A stretch of 64,000 bases of DNA from SZAS-103 sp964640525 (lineage in GTDB: Bacteria > Pseudomonadota > Gammaproteobacteria > Xanthomonadales > Xanthomonadaceae). Under the pieces are notes generated by a model. That model was not told the origin of the DNA and made no database searches. It saw only the letters and a list, made by a program, of their open reading frames with translations. Every line of letters starts with the position of its first letter. Within the stretch, counting starts at the first letter, position 1. Below are positions 8,421-18,108 of this stretch, in pieces. The stretch covers positions 1 to 64,000 of the forward strand of contig CAZXGS010000002.1 of NCBI GenBank assembly GCA_964640525.1. The letters are read 5' to 3'. The translations under genes and the position numbers were made by a program.

Positions 8421-9335
8421 TCACCGCATGGTCACCCCGAGCACGATGCCGGCAAACACGCAGGCGCCGATCCAGTTGTTGTGCAGGAAGGCCTTGAAGC
8501 AACCGGCGCGTTCACGTCGCCAGGCCATGCGGAACTCGAACACCACCAGGACCGCCGCCAACACCAGCCCAACGTCGTACGCCGGCGCCAGCCTGGCCTG
8601 CGCGCCGACCAGCGCCAGCGCCGCCAGCATCAGCGCGTACAGCACGCCCTGCGCGATCAGATCGGCATCGCCGAACAGGATCGCGGTGGATTTTGCCCCG
8701 GCGCGCAGATCGTCCTGGCGATCGACCATCGCGTACCAGGTGTCGTAGGCGGTGGACCACACCACGTTGGCCAGGAACAGCAGCCAGGCCAGCATCGGAA
8801 CCCGCCCCTGGGTCGCCGCGAAGGCCATCGGGATGCCCCAACCAAAGGCCAGGCCCAGGTACACCTGCGGCAGGTAGGTGTGGCGCTTGAGGTAGGGGTA
8901 GCTGGCCGCGAGCAGCACGCCGACCACGCTCAGCAGCACGGTCAGGCGATTGGTCAGCAGGACCAGCCCGAAGGCGATCAGCATCAGCAGCGCGAACACC
9001 ACCAGCGCCTCGCGCCCGCCGATCGCGCCGCTGGCCAGCGGGCGCTGGCGGGTGCGCTCGACCTGCGGATCCAGCCAGCGGTCGGCGAAATCGTTGATTG
9101 CGCAACCGGCCGAGCGGGTCAACCACACGCCGGCGGTGAAGATCGCCCAAAGTTTCAAGCTCGGGAAGCCGTCCGCGGCCAGCCACAGTGCCCACCAGGT
9201 CGGCCACAAAAGCAGCAGGGTGCCGATCGGGCGGTCGCCGCGGATCAGGCGCCAGTACAGGTGAGCGCGACCCTCGCGCCGCGCCGGCGCGGCGAGCACG
9301 GCGGCATCGGCAGGATGGGGTTTGGCGGATGGCAT
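8421..9335 (-). CDS. ubiA: 4-hydroxybenzoate octaprenyltransferase UbiA
   Basis: UbiA is an integral membrane prenyltransferase that attaches the polyprenyl chain to 4-hydroxybenzoate in ubiquinone synthesis. The 304-residue protein has the two Asp-rich motifs of the family: NDFADRWLDPQVERTRQRP in the first half and DTWYAMVDRQDD in the second, with about eight hydrophobic segments. I chose ATG 9335-9333; an upstream GTG or ATG would add residues overlapping the operator region of the divergent operon. The adjacent operon starts 109 bases away. Confidence 0.93.
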   Translation of the reverse strand: MPSAKPHPADAAVLAAPARREGRAHLYWRLIRGDRPIGTLLLLWPTWWALWLAADGFPSLKLWAIFTAGVWLTRSAGCAINDFADRWLDPQVERTRQRPLASGAIGGREALVVFALLMLIAFGLVLLTNRLTVLLSVVGVLLAASYPYLKRHTYLPQVYLGLAFGWGIPMAFAATQGRVPMLAWLLFLANVVWSTAYDTWYAMVDRQDDLRAGAKSTAILFGDADLIAQGVLYALMLAALALVGAQARLAPAYDVGLVLAAVLVVFEFRMAWRRERAGCFKAFLHNNWIGACVFAGIVLGVTMR

Positions 9336-9368
9336 CGGGGCAGCGTAACAAACAAGGTCGAAATCCTG

Positions 9369-9435
9369 TGTCAAGGATGCTTGACAGGCTTGGCGGGTTG
9401 GGCGTACTCTGCGCCTGTCAAGTTTGCTTGACAGG
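9369..9435. promoter_or_regulatory. duplicated palindromic operator of the 9.4-13.5 kb operon
   Basis: Two inverted repeats share the core TGTCAAG-N4-CTTGACA. The first, 9369-9386, contains the -35 box; the second, 9414-9435, has extended arms CCTGTCAAG and CTTGACAGG and covers the expected transcription start and the sequence just before the gene. Their centres are 47 bases apart. The natural candidate to bind them is the XRE regulator encoded second in the operon, giving autoregulation; this is inference. Confidence 0.75.
9381..9410 (+). promoter_or_regulatory. sigma-70 promoter of the membrane protein/XRE/peptidase/ABC operon
   Basis: A consensus -35 box TTGACA at 9381-9386 is followed after 18 bases by TACTCT at 9405-9410. 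The -35 box is one arm of the first operator palindrome, so repressor binding would block RNA polymerase. Confidence 0.6.
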
Positions 9436-9444
9436 ATGCGAGCG

Positions 9445-9855
9445 ATGACCCGCCTGACCGAAAAACAGTATCGCGCGTGGATCTGGGTTCTGATGTCGGT
9501 CTATGTCGTGCTGATGCTGGTGGTGTTCCCGTACGCACGCCACGCCGGCAGCAGCGACGTGCGCGCCGCGCTGGCGATCGTGTGCGTCAGCCCGGTGGTA
9601 GCGACGATCTGGTTCATGCTGCGCCGGGTGATGGGCAGTGATGAACTGCAGCAGCGCTTGCACCTGATCGCGCTCAGTTGCGCCACCGCGATCGTCGCCG
9701 CGGCCAGCCTGATCGTCGGCTTCCTGCAGACGGTGCGCGTCCTCGTGCTGGACGGCGACATCCTGATCTGGGTGTTCCCGAGCCTGTGCCTGGTGTATGG
9801 CGTCAGCCGGATTCTTTTCAGCCGCCGCTACGGCGGCTCGGGTTGCGAAGGATGA
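9445..9855 (+). CDS. small four-helix membrane protein, partner of an XRE regulator
   Basis: The product is about 136 residues with four hydrophobic segments: WIWVLMSVYVVLMLVVF, the ALAIVCVSPVVATIWFML region, the CATAIVAAASLIVGF region, and ILIWVFPSLCLVYGV. Between helices two and three it has RRVMGSDELQQRLHL, a soluble loop typical of small membrane proteins encoded next to XRE regulators. I chose ATG 9445; ATG 9436 would add three residues and overlaps the operator. Its stop overlaps the start of the regulator gene by four bases (ATGA). The function is unknown. It may sense membrane state or bind the regulator. Confidence 0.75.
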   Translation: MTRLTEKQYRAWIWVLMSVYVVLMLVVFPYARHAGSSDVRAALAIVCVSPVVATIWFMLRRVMGSDELQQRLHLIALSCATAIVAAASLIVGFLQTVRVLVLDGDILIWVFPSLCLVYGVSRILFSRRYGGSGCEG

Positions 9856-10052
9856 AGAACCTCGTGCGCGAACTGCGCGAGCGCCAGGCGCTGTCGCAGG
9901 GCGAGCTGGCCGAGCGGCTGGATGTCTCGCGGCAGACCGTGAACGCCATCGAGACCGGCAAGTACGACCCGAGCCTGCCGCTTGCCTTCCGCATCGCGCG
10001 ATTGTTCCATGCACCGATCGAAACGATCTTCCTGCCCGGAAAGGACCCGTGA
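9852..10052 (+). CDS. XRE-family helix-turn-helix regulator
   Basis: This 66-residue protein is almost entirely a Cro/C1-type helix-turn-helix: LSQGELAERLDVSRQTVNAI is the HTH, followed by ETGKYDPSLPLAFRIARLF. It closely resembles a family of short stand-alone repressors found beside small membrane proteins. The start overlaps the previous stop by four bases and the next gene begins four bases after its stop, so it is part of one transcript. Control of the upstream palindromes is inferred from position. Confidence 0.85.
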   Translation: MKNLVRELRERQALSQGELAERLDVSRQTVNAIETGKYDPSLPLAFRIARLFHAPIETIFLPGKDP

Positions 10053-10056
10053 AGCC

Positions 10057-11609
10057 GTGACCAAGCGCAATGTCTTTCGCCTCGCGGTTGCCATCGCGGC
10101 CGCCGGTTACATCGGCTGGATGCAATGGGCGCCGCACGTGGCCACGGCAGGCACGCCCGCCACCGCGGCCGCCTCCGCCGACGCCCTGCCACCGCCGCCA
10201 CCGCGCCAGCTCGGTCGCCTGCGCTTCCAGCCGTGCACGCTGGCGACGAAGCAGTCTCCGACCACGGTGGCCGCCCAGTGCACCCATCTGGACGTGCCCG
10301 AGGACCGGGCGCATCCAGGCGGTCGAAAAATCGCGCTGGCGATCGCCTGGGTGCCGACCGCCGATGACGATGCCGCGCCCGATCCGGTGTTCATGCTCGC
10401 CGGCGGGCCCGGCCAGTCCGCGCTGCAGACCTACCCGAGCCTCGCCAACGCTTTCGCCAAGACGCTCAAGAAGCGCAACGTGATCCTGGTCGACCAGCGC
10501 GGTACGGGGAGCTCCAACCCGCTGCAATGCAAAGGCCCTGCGGGCAACGACGACCAGCCCGGCGGATCAGCCGATGACCCGGCCGCGCTGCGCAAGTACA
10601 CCACGCAATGCCGCGATGAGCTGGCGCGAAAGGCCGATTTGCGCTTGTACACCACCACCGATGCCATCGCCGATCTGGACGCCGTGCGCATGGCCATCGG
10701 CGCCGACCGCATCGACCTGGTCGGCATTTCCTACGGCACGCGGGTAGCGCAGCAGTACGCACGCGCCTATCCCGCACACACCCGCGCGCTGGTGCTGGAT
10801 TCGGTGGCGCCCAACGAGCTGATCCTGGGCAACGATTTCGCGCGCAACCTCGATGATGCGCTGGCGCTGAACTTCAAGCTGTGTGCAGATGAGCCGGGTT
10901 GCAGCCGGGCGGTGGGCGATCCGCACGCCAACCTCGACGCCCTGCTCACCCGACTTAAGGCCCAGCCGCAGGCGGTGGATTACCGCGACCCGCTGACCGG
11001 TGCCTTCATCCATGGCACGCTCACCCGCGCCGACGTGGCGATGCTGGCGCGCATGTACTCCTACCAGCCGATCGCGCTGGCGGTGCTGCCGCTGACCCTG
11101 GCCGACGCGCTCAAGGGTCATTACGGTCCACTCAAGGCGCAGGCAAGCCTGCTCAACGGCAGCCTCGCCGATTCGATGACCACCGGCATGCAGTTGTCGG
11201 TGATCTGCAGCGAAGACGCCGACGGACTCAAGGCCGATCCGGCGCAGGACGCGAGCGTGCTCGGCAACGAACTGGTCACGGCGCTGCAGACGCAGTGCTC
11301 GATCTGGCCGCATGGGCAACGTCCGGCCGATTTCCACCAGCCGCTGGTCAGCAGCGTGCCGGCGCTGGTGCTGGAAGGCGAGTTCGATCCGGTCACCCCG
11401 CCGCGCTATGGCAAACAGGTGGTGAAGAACCTGCGCAACGGCCGCTTGCTGGTGTTGCGCGGCCAGGGCCACAACGTGATCGGCGTCGGCTGCATGCCCG
11501 ACCTGATGGCGCGCTTCCTCGACACCACCGACGCCCGGGGCATGGACGCGTCCTGCCTGGACGCGTTGCCGCGGACGCCGCCATTCACCGGCTACTACGG
11601 ATGGGAACC

Positions 11610-11613
<4 letters not shown>
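10057..11613 (+). CDS. exported alpha/beta hydrolase, S33/tripeptidyl aminopeptidase type
   Basis: The 518-residue protein begins at GTG 10057 and carries an N-terminal hydrophobic segment (FRLAVAIAAAGYIGWMQW), so it is secreted to the periplasm or membrane-anchored. The alpha/beta hydrolase core shows GGPGQSA near 116-122, VDQRGTGSS near 145-153 and the nucleophile elbow GISYG with Ser225. Asp in EGEFDPVTPP and His in GQGHNVIG complete the triad. The layout fits S33 prolyl/tripeptidyl aminopeptidases with a C-terminal TAP-like domain. The substrate is unknown. The gene lies between the regulator (4-base gap) and the ABC transporter (4-base overlap), suggesting that it acts on a peptide or ester handled by the same system. 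Confidence 0.85.
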
Positions 11614-12361
<748 letters not shown>

Positions 12362-12365
<4 letters not shown>

Positions 12366-13546
12366 ACCGCGACGCCATCGCCACCCTGATCACCGTGCTG
12401 GTCAAGGAACTGCGCGACCTGTTCCGCGACCAGCGCACCGTCCGCGTCGCGCTGCTGATGGGGCCGGTGTTCACCCCGTTGCTGATGCTCGGGATCATCC
12501 TGCTGACCCAGCATCGGGTCAGCAGTCAACTGGAGTCGCCGCTGCAACTGCCGGTGGTCGGCGCGCAGTACGCGCCCAACCTGGTGGCATGGCTGGGCGG
12601 CCAGAACGTGCAGGTGAAAAAGCCGCCGGCCGATCCGCAAGCCGCGATCCGCAACCAGGACGAGGCGGTGATCCTGAGCATCGACCCGGGTTACCCGAAA
12701 GACTGGCGTGCCGGCGCGCCGGCCAGGGTTTCGATCATGCACGACAGTTCGCGCCAGGATTCGGACATCCCGACCGAGCGCCTGAAAGGGCTCCTGCAAA
12801 CCTATGCCCGAACCGTGGGCGCGCTGCGCCTGGTCGTGCGCGGGGTCAGCCCGGCGGTGATGGCGCCGGTGCAGGTGGCCGACCGGGACCTCGCCACCCC
12901 GGAGAGCAAGGCCGGCGTCGCGCTCTCGTTCCTGCCCTACCTGCTGATCCTGAGCGGCTTCCTCGGTGGTGCCGCGCTGGTCATCGACGCCACCGCCGGT
13001 GAGCGCGAGCGGCAATCGCTGGAGCCGCTGTTGACCACCCCGGCCGGACGCGGGGCGATCATGAGCGGAAAGATCGCTGCTGCCTGTGCCTTCGGCATGC
13101 TCACCCTGGCGCTGACCCTGATCATGTTCAAGCTGGCGTTTTCGTTCGGCCCGCACACCGGCCTGACCTTCGACATCAGCGCGCCGACCCTGTGCAAGCT
13201 GTTGCTCGTGCTGCTGCCGGTGGTGGTGCTGGGCACCACCTTGCTGACCTTGATCGCGGCTTCCAGCAAATCGGTGAAGGAAGCGCAGAGCTACATGAGC
13301 GTGCTGATGCTGCTGCCACTGGTGCCCACCCTGGTGCTGATGATCAACCCGATCCGCAACGAGCTGTGGCAGTTCGCGGTGCCGCTGTTGTCGCAGAACC
13401 AGCTGATCATGAAGCTGCTGCGCGCCGAGGGGGTGAGCGCGGCCGAATGGGGCGTCTATCTGGCCAGCAGCCTGATCGTCGGCGCCAGCCTGTGGGTCGC
13501 GGCGGCGCGCCTGTACCACCGCGAGAAACTGGCGATCTCGGCGTGA
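12362..13546 (+). CDS. natB: ABC-2 type permease, NatB type
   Basis: The 394-residue membrane protein has one N-terminal transmembrane helix (around 28-48), a large extracytoplasmic domain of about 130 residues, and about five C-terminal helices. This is the ABC-2 permease layout of NatB. The segment ATAGERERQSLEPLLTTP between the first C-terminal helices is a characteristic coupling motif of this family. It ends the five-gene operon. A GC-rich hairpin (arms 13551-13558 and 13565-13572) follows the stop directly, but no U-run is present. Confidence 0.9.
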
Positions 13547-13782
13547 GCCTGCGGCGGCGGGTGCGCCGCCGCGGCGCCGCTCGGCCCGCGCGGCAACGGG
13601 CTTCAGGTGCAACGGAAACGAATGGACCGGGCCACGTGCGCAGCGCTGCGCGGCGACCGCCGTCGTGGCGACATGCAAAACGTGCGTCCCGAGTTGATCC
13701 GACGACGGCATGCCAGCGCCATCGACCGCAGGCCGCATCCCGCGCCCGTCGGATCGGGTGCCGCCCTATCCTGCGTCCGGCC
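13547..13782. other. convergent intergenic region
   Basis: These 236 bases lie between natB and the TonB-domain lipoprotein gene. Apart from the GC-rich hairpin at 13551-13572, which may end transcription of the natAB operon, I see no gene, repeat or clear regulatory signal. Confidence 0.5.
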
Positions 13783-14808
13783 TCACTCGTCTGGCTTGAA
13801 CACGAACGTGCGCCGGCCCGTCACCGCCTCGCCGGGCGCCTCGAACTTCCACTTCCGGATCGCGTCCAGCGCGGCACCGTCAAAGGTCCGGCGGGGATTG
13901 CTGTTGACCACCCTGGCGTCGCCCACGCTGCCGTCGGCGTTCACGGTGAAGGACACCGTGACTTCACCGGAAACCCCGTTGCGCAACGCGGCGCGCGGGT
14001 ATTCGGGCTGCGGGGAGCTGATCGCCGGCGGCAGCGAGCCGGGAGCACGTTTGGGCTTGGGCGGCTCCACCGGCGGGGGGGTCGCGGGCGATGCGGCTGC
14101 CGTGGTGGCCGGTGTCGTCGTGGCCGGGGTGTGCGTCGCCGACGGCGACGTGGTGGTGTGCGCTGGCGGTGGCGTTGCCGGATGCGCGGCGGACGCGGCT
14201 GCCGCTTGGGCCGCCTGCTGCTCCTGCTGCTGCTTGGCCAGCGCTGCGGCCTTGTCGGCCGCGGCCTTCTTCTCCAGGTCGGCCTGCGCCTTCTTGGCGG
14301 CATCCTGTTGCTGCTTCAGCTCGTCGGCCGCTTCCTTCTGCATCAACGTGCGCAGGCGTGGCAGCGAGGGCGCGTTGGCGTCCACCCGCTCGAGCAGGGC
14401 GAAGATGCGCGCCGCCTCCTGGCGGCCCGCCTCGTCGCCCTTCTTCAAATTCTGTTCGGTCGCGATCATCGCATACGGGAACAAGTCGGTCAGCGCGGAT
14501 TTGACGTTCTCGTCGTTTGGGTTGCGCGCGCGCAGTTGCAAGTAGTATTCGATGGCATTGTTGCCGGCCGGCGCGTAGTAGCGCTTCTCGTTCTGTGCGG
14601 TCTTGGCCTTGGTGAGCAGTTCCGCATCGGTATCGACATGCTCGGCTGCTGCCGGGGTTTCGGTGCCGGCTTGCGATGCCGCCGGGGTGGACGCTTCCGG
14701 CGGCGGCGCCGCCGGCTTCTTGCCGCACCCGGCGATACCCAGGGCCGCCACCACCGCCGATGCCAAAGCCATGTGCTGCCAGCCCACCTTGCCTGCAGGA
14801 TGCTTCAT
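13783..14808 (-). CDS. lipoprotein with C-terminal TonB domain
   Basis: The 341-residue protein starts at ATG 14808 with a GAGGTG ribosome site. It has a lipobox at IAGC (lipidated Cys28), so it should be a lipoprotein. Then come a Pro/Ala linker, a helical region of about 90 residues, an Ala/Gln/Lys coiled coil (QQQDAAKKAQADLEKKAAAD and on), a Pro/Thr linker and a C-terminal TonB fold (PEYPRAALRNGVSGEVTVSF, RRTFDGAALDAIRKWKF). Canonical TonB is anchored by an inner-membrane helix that contacts ExbB-ExbD; here that helix is replaced by a lipid anchor. It may therefore not transduce energy but act as an envelope linker or adaptor. Confidence 0.8.
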   Translation of the reverse strand: MKHPAGKVGWQHMALASAVVAALGIAGCGKKPAAPPPEASTPAASQAGTETPAAAEHVDTDAELLTKAKTAQNEKRYYAPAGNNAIEYYLQLRARNPNDENVKSALTDLFPYAMIATEQNLKKGDEAGRQEAARIFALLERVDANAPSLPRLRTLMQKEAADELKQQQDAAKKAQADLEKKAAADKAAALAKQQQEQQAAQAAAASAAHPATPPPAHTTTSPSATHTPATTTPATTAAASPATPPPVEPPKPKRAPGSLPPAISSPQPEYPRAALRNGVSGEVTVSFTVNADGSVGDARVVNSNPRRTFDGAALDAIRKWKFEAPGEAVTGRRTFVFKPDE

Positions 14809-15028
14809 GAGACACCTCGCCAGTGACCGGATGGGCCGAGTTTAACCAGATTTTTCGTGGATGGTGTGAGTCGTTTCACCGCTCTGAAAATCCACCGGGC
14901 TTCGGCGACCGGCGCGCTGCCCGGCCACGCTTGGCTGGACGCCGACGGGCCGACCGCGGCCGGTCGCCCGGTTGCCGCACGTCGGGGTGAGGCATCGGCG
15001 AGGCCACGCGTGAGCGCGCGCCGGTGCG

Positions 15029-16372
15029 TCACTTGCCGATGCAGAACGTGGAAAAGATGGCGCCCAGCAAGTCGTCGCTGCCGAAGGCTCCGGTGGTTTC
15101 CCCCAGCGCGTGCTGGGCCAGGCGCAGTTCCTCGGCCGCCAGTTCGCCCGCGCGTTCGACCTGCAAGCGGGAACTGGCCAGATCAAGATGCGTACCGACC
15201 CTGTGCAGGGCCTGGACCTGACGGGCGCGGGCGCTGAAGCTGCCCTGACCCTGCGTGTTGCCGGCGCCGGCGATCGATTTGAGCCGCTCGCGCAAGGCCT
15301 CCAGGCCACCGCCATCACGCGCCGAAATCCACAAGTCATCCGCCGCTGCCTGCGGCCTTGGCGCGGCGTCGATCAGGTCGGCCTTGTTGTGCAACCACAA
15401 CACGGACGCCGCGTCGGCCAGGTCGGACCGCAGTTGCGCACGCGCGATTTCCGGTTGGGTGGCATCCAGCACCGCCAGCACGAGATCGGCCGTCCGCAGC
15501 TCCTGGCGTGCGCGGCGGATGCCCTCACGCTCGATCGCATCGGTCGCCGCATGCAGGCCGGCGGTATCCACCAGGGTCAGCTCGATGCCGTCGAGCACGA
15601 CGGTTTCACGCAGCAGGTCGCGCGTGGTCCCGGCCTGCGGGGTGACGATCGCGCGCGCGTGGCCGGCCAGGGCATTGAGCAGGCTGGACTTGCCGACGTT
15701 GGGCGGGCCGGCGATGACCACGTGCAGGCCATCGCGCAGGCGTTGGCCGCGGGCGGCGTCGGCAAGCAGGGCGGCGTGCGTGGAACGCACCGCGGCCAGT
15801 TGCTGCATCAGCCGCGCGTCGGCGAGAACATCGAGCTCTTCTTCCGGAAAATCGATCCCCGCCTCCAGCTGCACGCGCAAGGCAGTCAACCCGGCCTGGA
15901 GGGCCTGGACACGCTCGGAGAACGCGCCGTCCAGCGACCGCCTGGCGGCACGCGCCGCCGCCTCGCTGCCCGCCGCGATCAGGTCGGCGACCGCCTCGGC
16001 CTGGGCGAGGTCCAGCCGTCCGTTGCGCCATGCCCGCTCGGTGAACTCGCCCGGCCGGGCCATCCGCGCACCCAGTTGCAGGCAGCGCCGCAGCAACATC
16101 CCGAGCAGCACCGGGTTGCCGTGGGCTTGCAATTCCACCACATCCTCGGCGGTGTAGGAATGCGGGCCACGAAACGCCAGGACGATGCCATCGTCGATGA
16201 CCTGGCCCTGATCGTCGCGGAAGACCACGTGGTGGGCGTGGCGTGGCCGCAGCTTGCGGCGTGCCATCGCCGCGCCGATCCGCCATGCCCCGGGTCCGGA
16301 CAGGCGCACGATCCCGATGCCCCCCGTACCGGCGGCGCTGGCGATCGCGGCGATGGTATCGGTTGCCGGCAG
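15029..16372 (-). CDS. mnmE: tRNA uridine-5-carboxymethylaminomethyl(34) synthesis GTPase MnmE
   Basis: MnmE with MnmG modifies U34 of tRNAs. The GTPase domain shows GPPNVGKSS, the switch AGTTRD, DTAG and NKAD, and the protein ends in the catalytic FCIGK. The conserved N-terminus (ATDTIAAIASAAGTGGIGIVR) is present, but no ATG, GTG or TTG precedes it in frame before the TGA at 16396-16394. The first usual start is GTG 16309-16307, which would remove about 21 conserved residues. CTG 16372-16370 lies where family members begin and has GGGGGG about six bases upstream, so I extend the gene to it. A sequencing error is the alternative. The gene follows yidC. Confidence 0.85.
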   Translation of the reverse strand: MPATDTIAAIASAAGTGGIGIVRLSGPGAWRIGAAMARRKLRPRHAHHVVFRDDQGQVIDDGIVLAFRGPHSYTAEDVVELQAHGNPVLLGMLLRRCLQLGARMARPGEFTERAWRNGRLDLAQAEAVADLIAAGSEAAARAARRSLDGAFSERVQALQAGLTALRVQLEAGIDFPEEELDVLADARLMQQLAAVRSTHAALLADAARGQRLRDGLHVVIAGPPNVGKSSLLNALAGHARAIVTPQAGTTRDLLRETVVLDGIELTLVDTAGLHAATDAIEREGIRRARQELRTADLVLAVLDATQPEIARAQLRSDLADAASVLWLHNKADLIDAAPRPQAAADDLWISARDGGGLEALRERLKSIAGAGNTQGQGSFSARARQVQALHRVGTHLDLASSRLQVERAGELAAEELRLAQHALGETTGAFGSDDLLGAIFSTFCIGK

Positions 16373-16404
16373 ATTCGCCCCCCGGGCAAGGACTCAAGCC
16401 GAGT

Positions 16405-18108
16405 TCAGGCCTTCTTCGCCATCACGCCCGGCGCGCCGTGCTTGCGCATCAGCCACCACTGCTGGAGCAGGCCCAGGCCGCCATTGACGACGTAATACAG
16501 CACCAGGCCGGCCGGGAAGAAGGCGAACATCACGCCGAACACCATCGGCATGGCCTGCATCAGCTTCTTCTGGGTGGGATCCATCCCCGGCGTCGGGGTC
16601 AGGCGCTGGGTGAAGAACATCACCACCAGGTACAGCGCCGGCAGGATGAAGTACGGGTCGGCGTCGGACAGGCTGTGGATCCAACCCACCCACGGCGCGT
16701 GGCGCAGCTCGACGCTGTACAGCAGCACGCGGTAGAGCGCGAAGAAGATCGGGATCTGGATCAGCATCGGCAGGCAGCCGCCGGCCGGGTTGACCTTTTC
16801 CTTCTTGTACAGCTCCAGCATGGCCATCTGGAACTGCTGCTTGTCGTTGCCGTAGCGTTCCTTGAGCGCGTCCAGCCGTGGCTGCAGCGCGCGCATCCTG
16901 GCCATGCTGCGGTACTGGGTGTCGGACAGCTTGTACATCGCCAGCTTGATCAGCAGCACCAGCAGGATGATCGACCAGCCCCAGTTGCCGACCAGCCAGT
17001 GGATCTTCGACAGCAGCCAGTAGATCGGCCCGGCGAACAGGGTGAACCAGCCATAATCCACGGTCAGTTGCAGGCCCGGGGCGACGCCGGGGAGCACATC
17101 CTGCAACGCCGGGCCGACATACAGGCGCGAGCTGGTGGTGTGGCTGCCGCCGGCCGGGATCTGCATCCCGGGGCCTTGCGCGATGATGCTGTAGTAGGTC
17201 TGCCCACCGGCGGTGTTGCTGGCGATCGACAGCCGCGTGGCTTCCTTCGGGTCCGGGATCCAAGCCGCCAGGAAATAGTGCTGGACCATCGCCATCCAGC
17301 CGCCGGTGACGGTCTGGTTCAGCGGCGGCTCGAACTTCGACAGCGCGCGGGTCTGGTACTTCTCCTCCGGGCTGTACCAGGCCGCGCCGACGAAGGCATA
17401 GGCCTCCGGGTTGGTCAGGCTGCCACCGGCGGAGTGCTTGATGACCGGCGGAACGCGACGCAACCAGCGGTAGTCGTTGCCGGTCCAGGTGGAGGTGCCA
17501 CCGTTGCGCACGTCCTCGCGCAGGTCGATGACGTAGCTGCCGCGGTGCAAGGTCCAGGTGCGGCGCACCTGCAGGCCGTCCGGACCGGTCCAGAGGAAAG
17601 ACTGCGAGATGCGTTCGGCGCCGGTTGGCAACGAACCGCCATGCTTGCCCTCGACCTGGTACACCGCGGTATGGCTGGGCGCATGGCCGCTGGCGCTGAC
17701 CAGCCCCGACTCGGCCACGAACAGGTGGCCAGGATCGCTGCTGAGCAAGTCCACCCGCGGGCTGCCGCGCTGATCGGTCTGGCCGTAGGCCTGCAGGCGC
17801 GCGCCGACCAGGTTGGCGCCACGCGGATCGATGCTCAACTGCAGGACATCGTTGGACAACAGCACCGGCGGCAGTGCGGGCGCGGTAGCGGTCGTCGCCG
17901 AAGCGGCGGGCGCGGCGCCGCTTGCGGCGGACGTTGACGCGGCCGCGATCGGCGTCGGCAACGGCGGTGCCGAGGGCGCGGCCGCATTCGAGGAAGCGCT
18001 TGCGACCGGGATTGCCGCCTTCGGCGCGTGATCCTGCTCCCAGGCTTGCCAGCACAGCACGGCCAGCATGAGCCAGGCGAACATCAGCATGGTGCGGGTC
18101 TGGTTCAT
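16405..18108 (-). CDS. yidC: membrane protein insertase YidC
   Basis: YidC inserts and folds inner-membrane proteins, alone or with SecYEG. The 567-residue protein has an N-terminal signal-anchor helix (MLMFAWLMLAVLCWQAW), an Ala/Pro-rich linker, a large periplasmic domain, and a C-terminal bundle of about five helices with the cytoplasmic hairpin RMRALQPRLDALKERYGNDK and the segment NPAGGCLPMLIQIPIFFALY. Length is normal for gammaproteobacteria. The start overlaps the stop of rnpA by four bases. mnmE follows after about 30 bases. Confidence 0.96.
   Translation of the reverse strand: MNQTRTMLMFAWLMLAVLCWQAWEQDHAPKAAIPVASASSNAAAPSAPPLPTPIAAASTSAASGAAPAASATTATAPALPPVLLSNDVLQLSIDPRGANLVGARLQAYGQTDQRGSPRVDLLSSDPGHLFVAESGLVSASGHAPSHTAVYQVEGKHGGSLPTGAERISQSFLWTGPDGLQVRRTWTLHRGSYVIDLREDVRNGGTSTWTGNDYRWLRRVPPVIKHSAGGSLTNPEAYAFVGAAWYSPEEKYQTRALSKFEPPLNQTVTGGWMAMVQHYFLAAWIPDPKEATRLSIASNTAGGQTYYSIIAQGPGMQIPAGGSHTTSSRLYVGPALQDVLPGVAPGLQLTVDYGWFTLFAGPIYWLLSKIHWLVGNWGWSIILLVLLIKLAMYKLSDTQYRSMARMRALQPRLDALKERYGNDKQQFQMAMLELYKKEKVNPAGGCLPMLIQIPIFFALYRVLLYSVELRHAPWVGWIHSLSDADPYFILPALYLVVMFFTQRLTPTPGMDPTQKKLMQAMPMVFGVMFAFFPAGLVLYYVVNGGLGLLQQWWLMRKHGAPGVMAKKA

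Noticed and set aside
16243..17937. Open frame of about 560 codons on the plus strand opposite yidC
   Set aside because: Shadow of yidC: Gln/His/Arg-rich, no domain, no ribosome site; yidC is certain.
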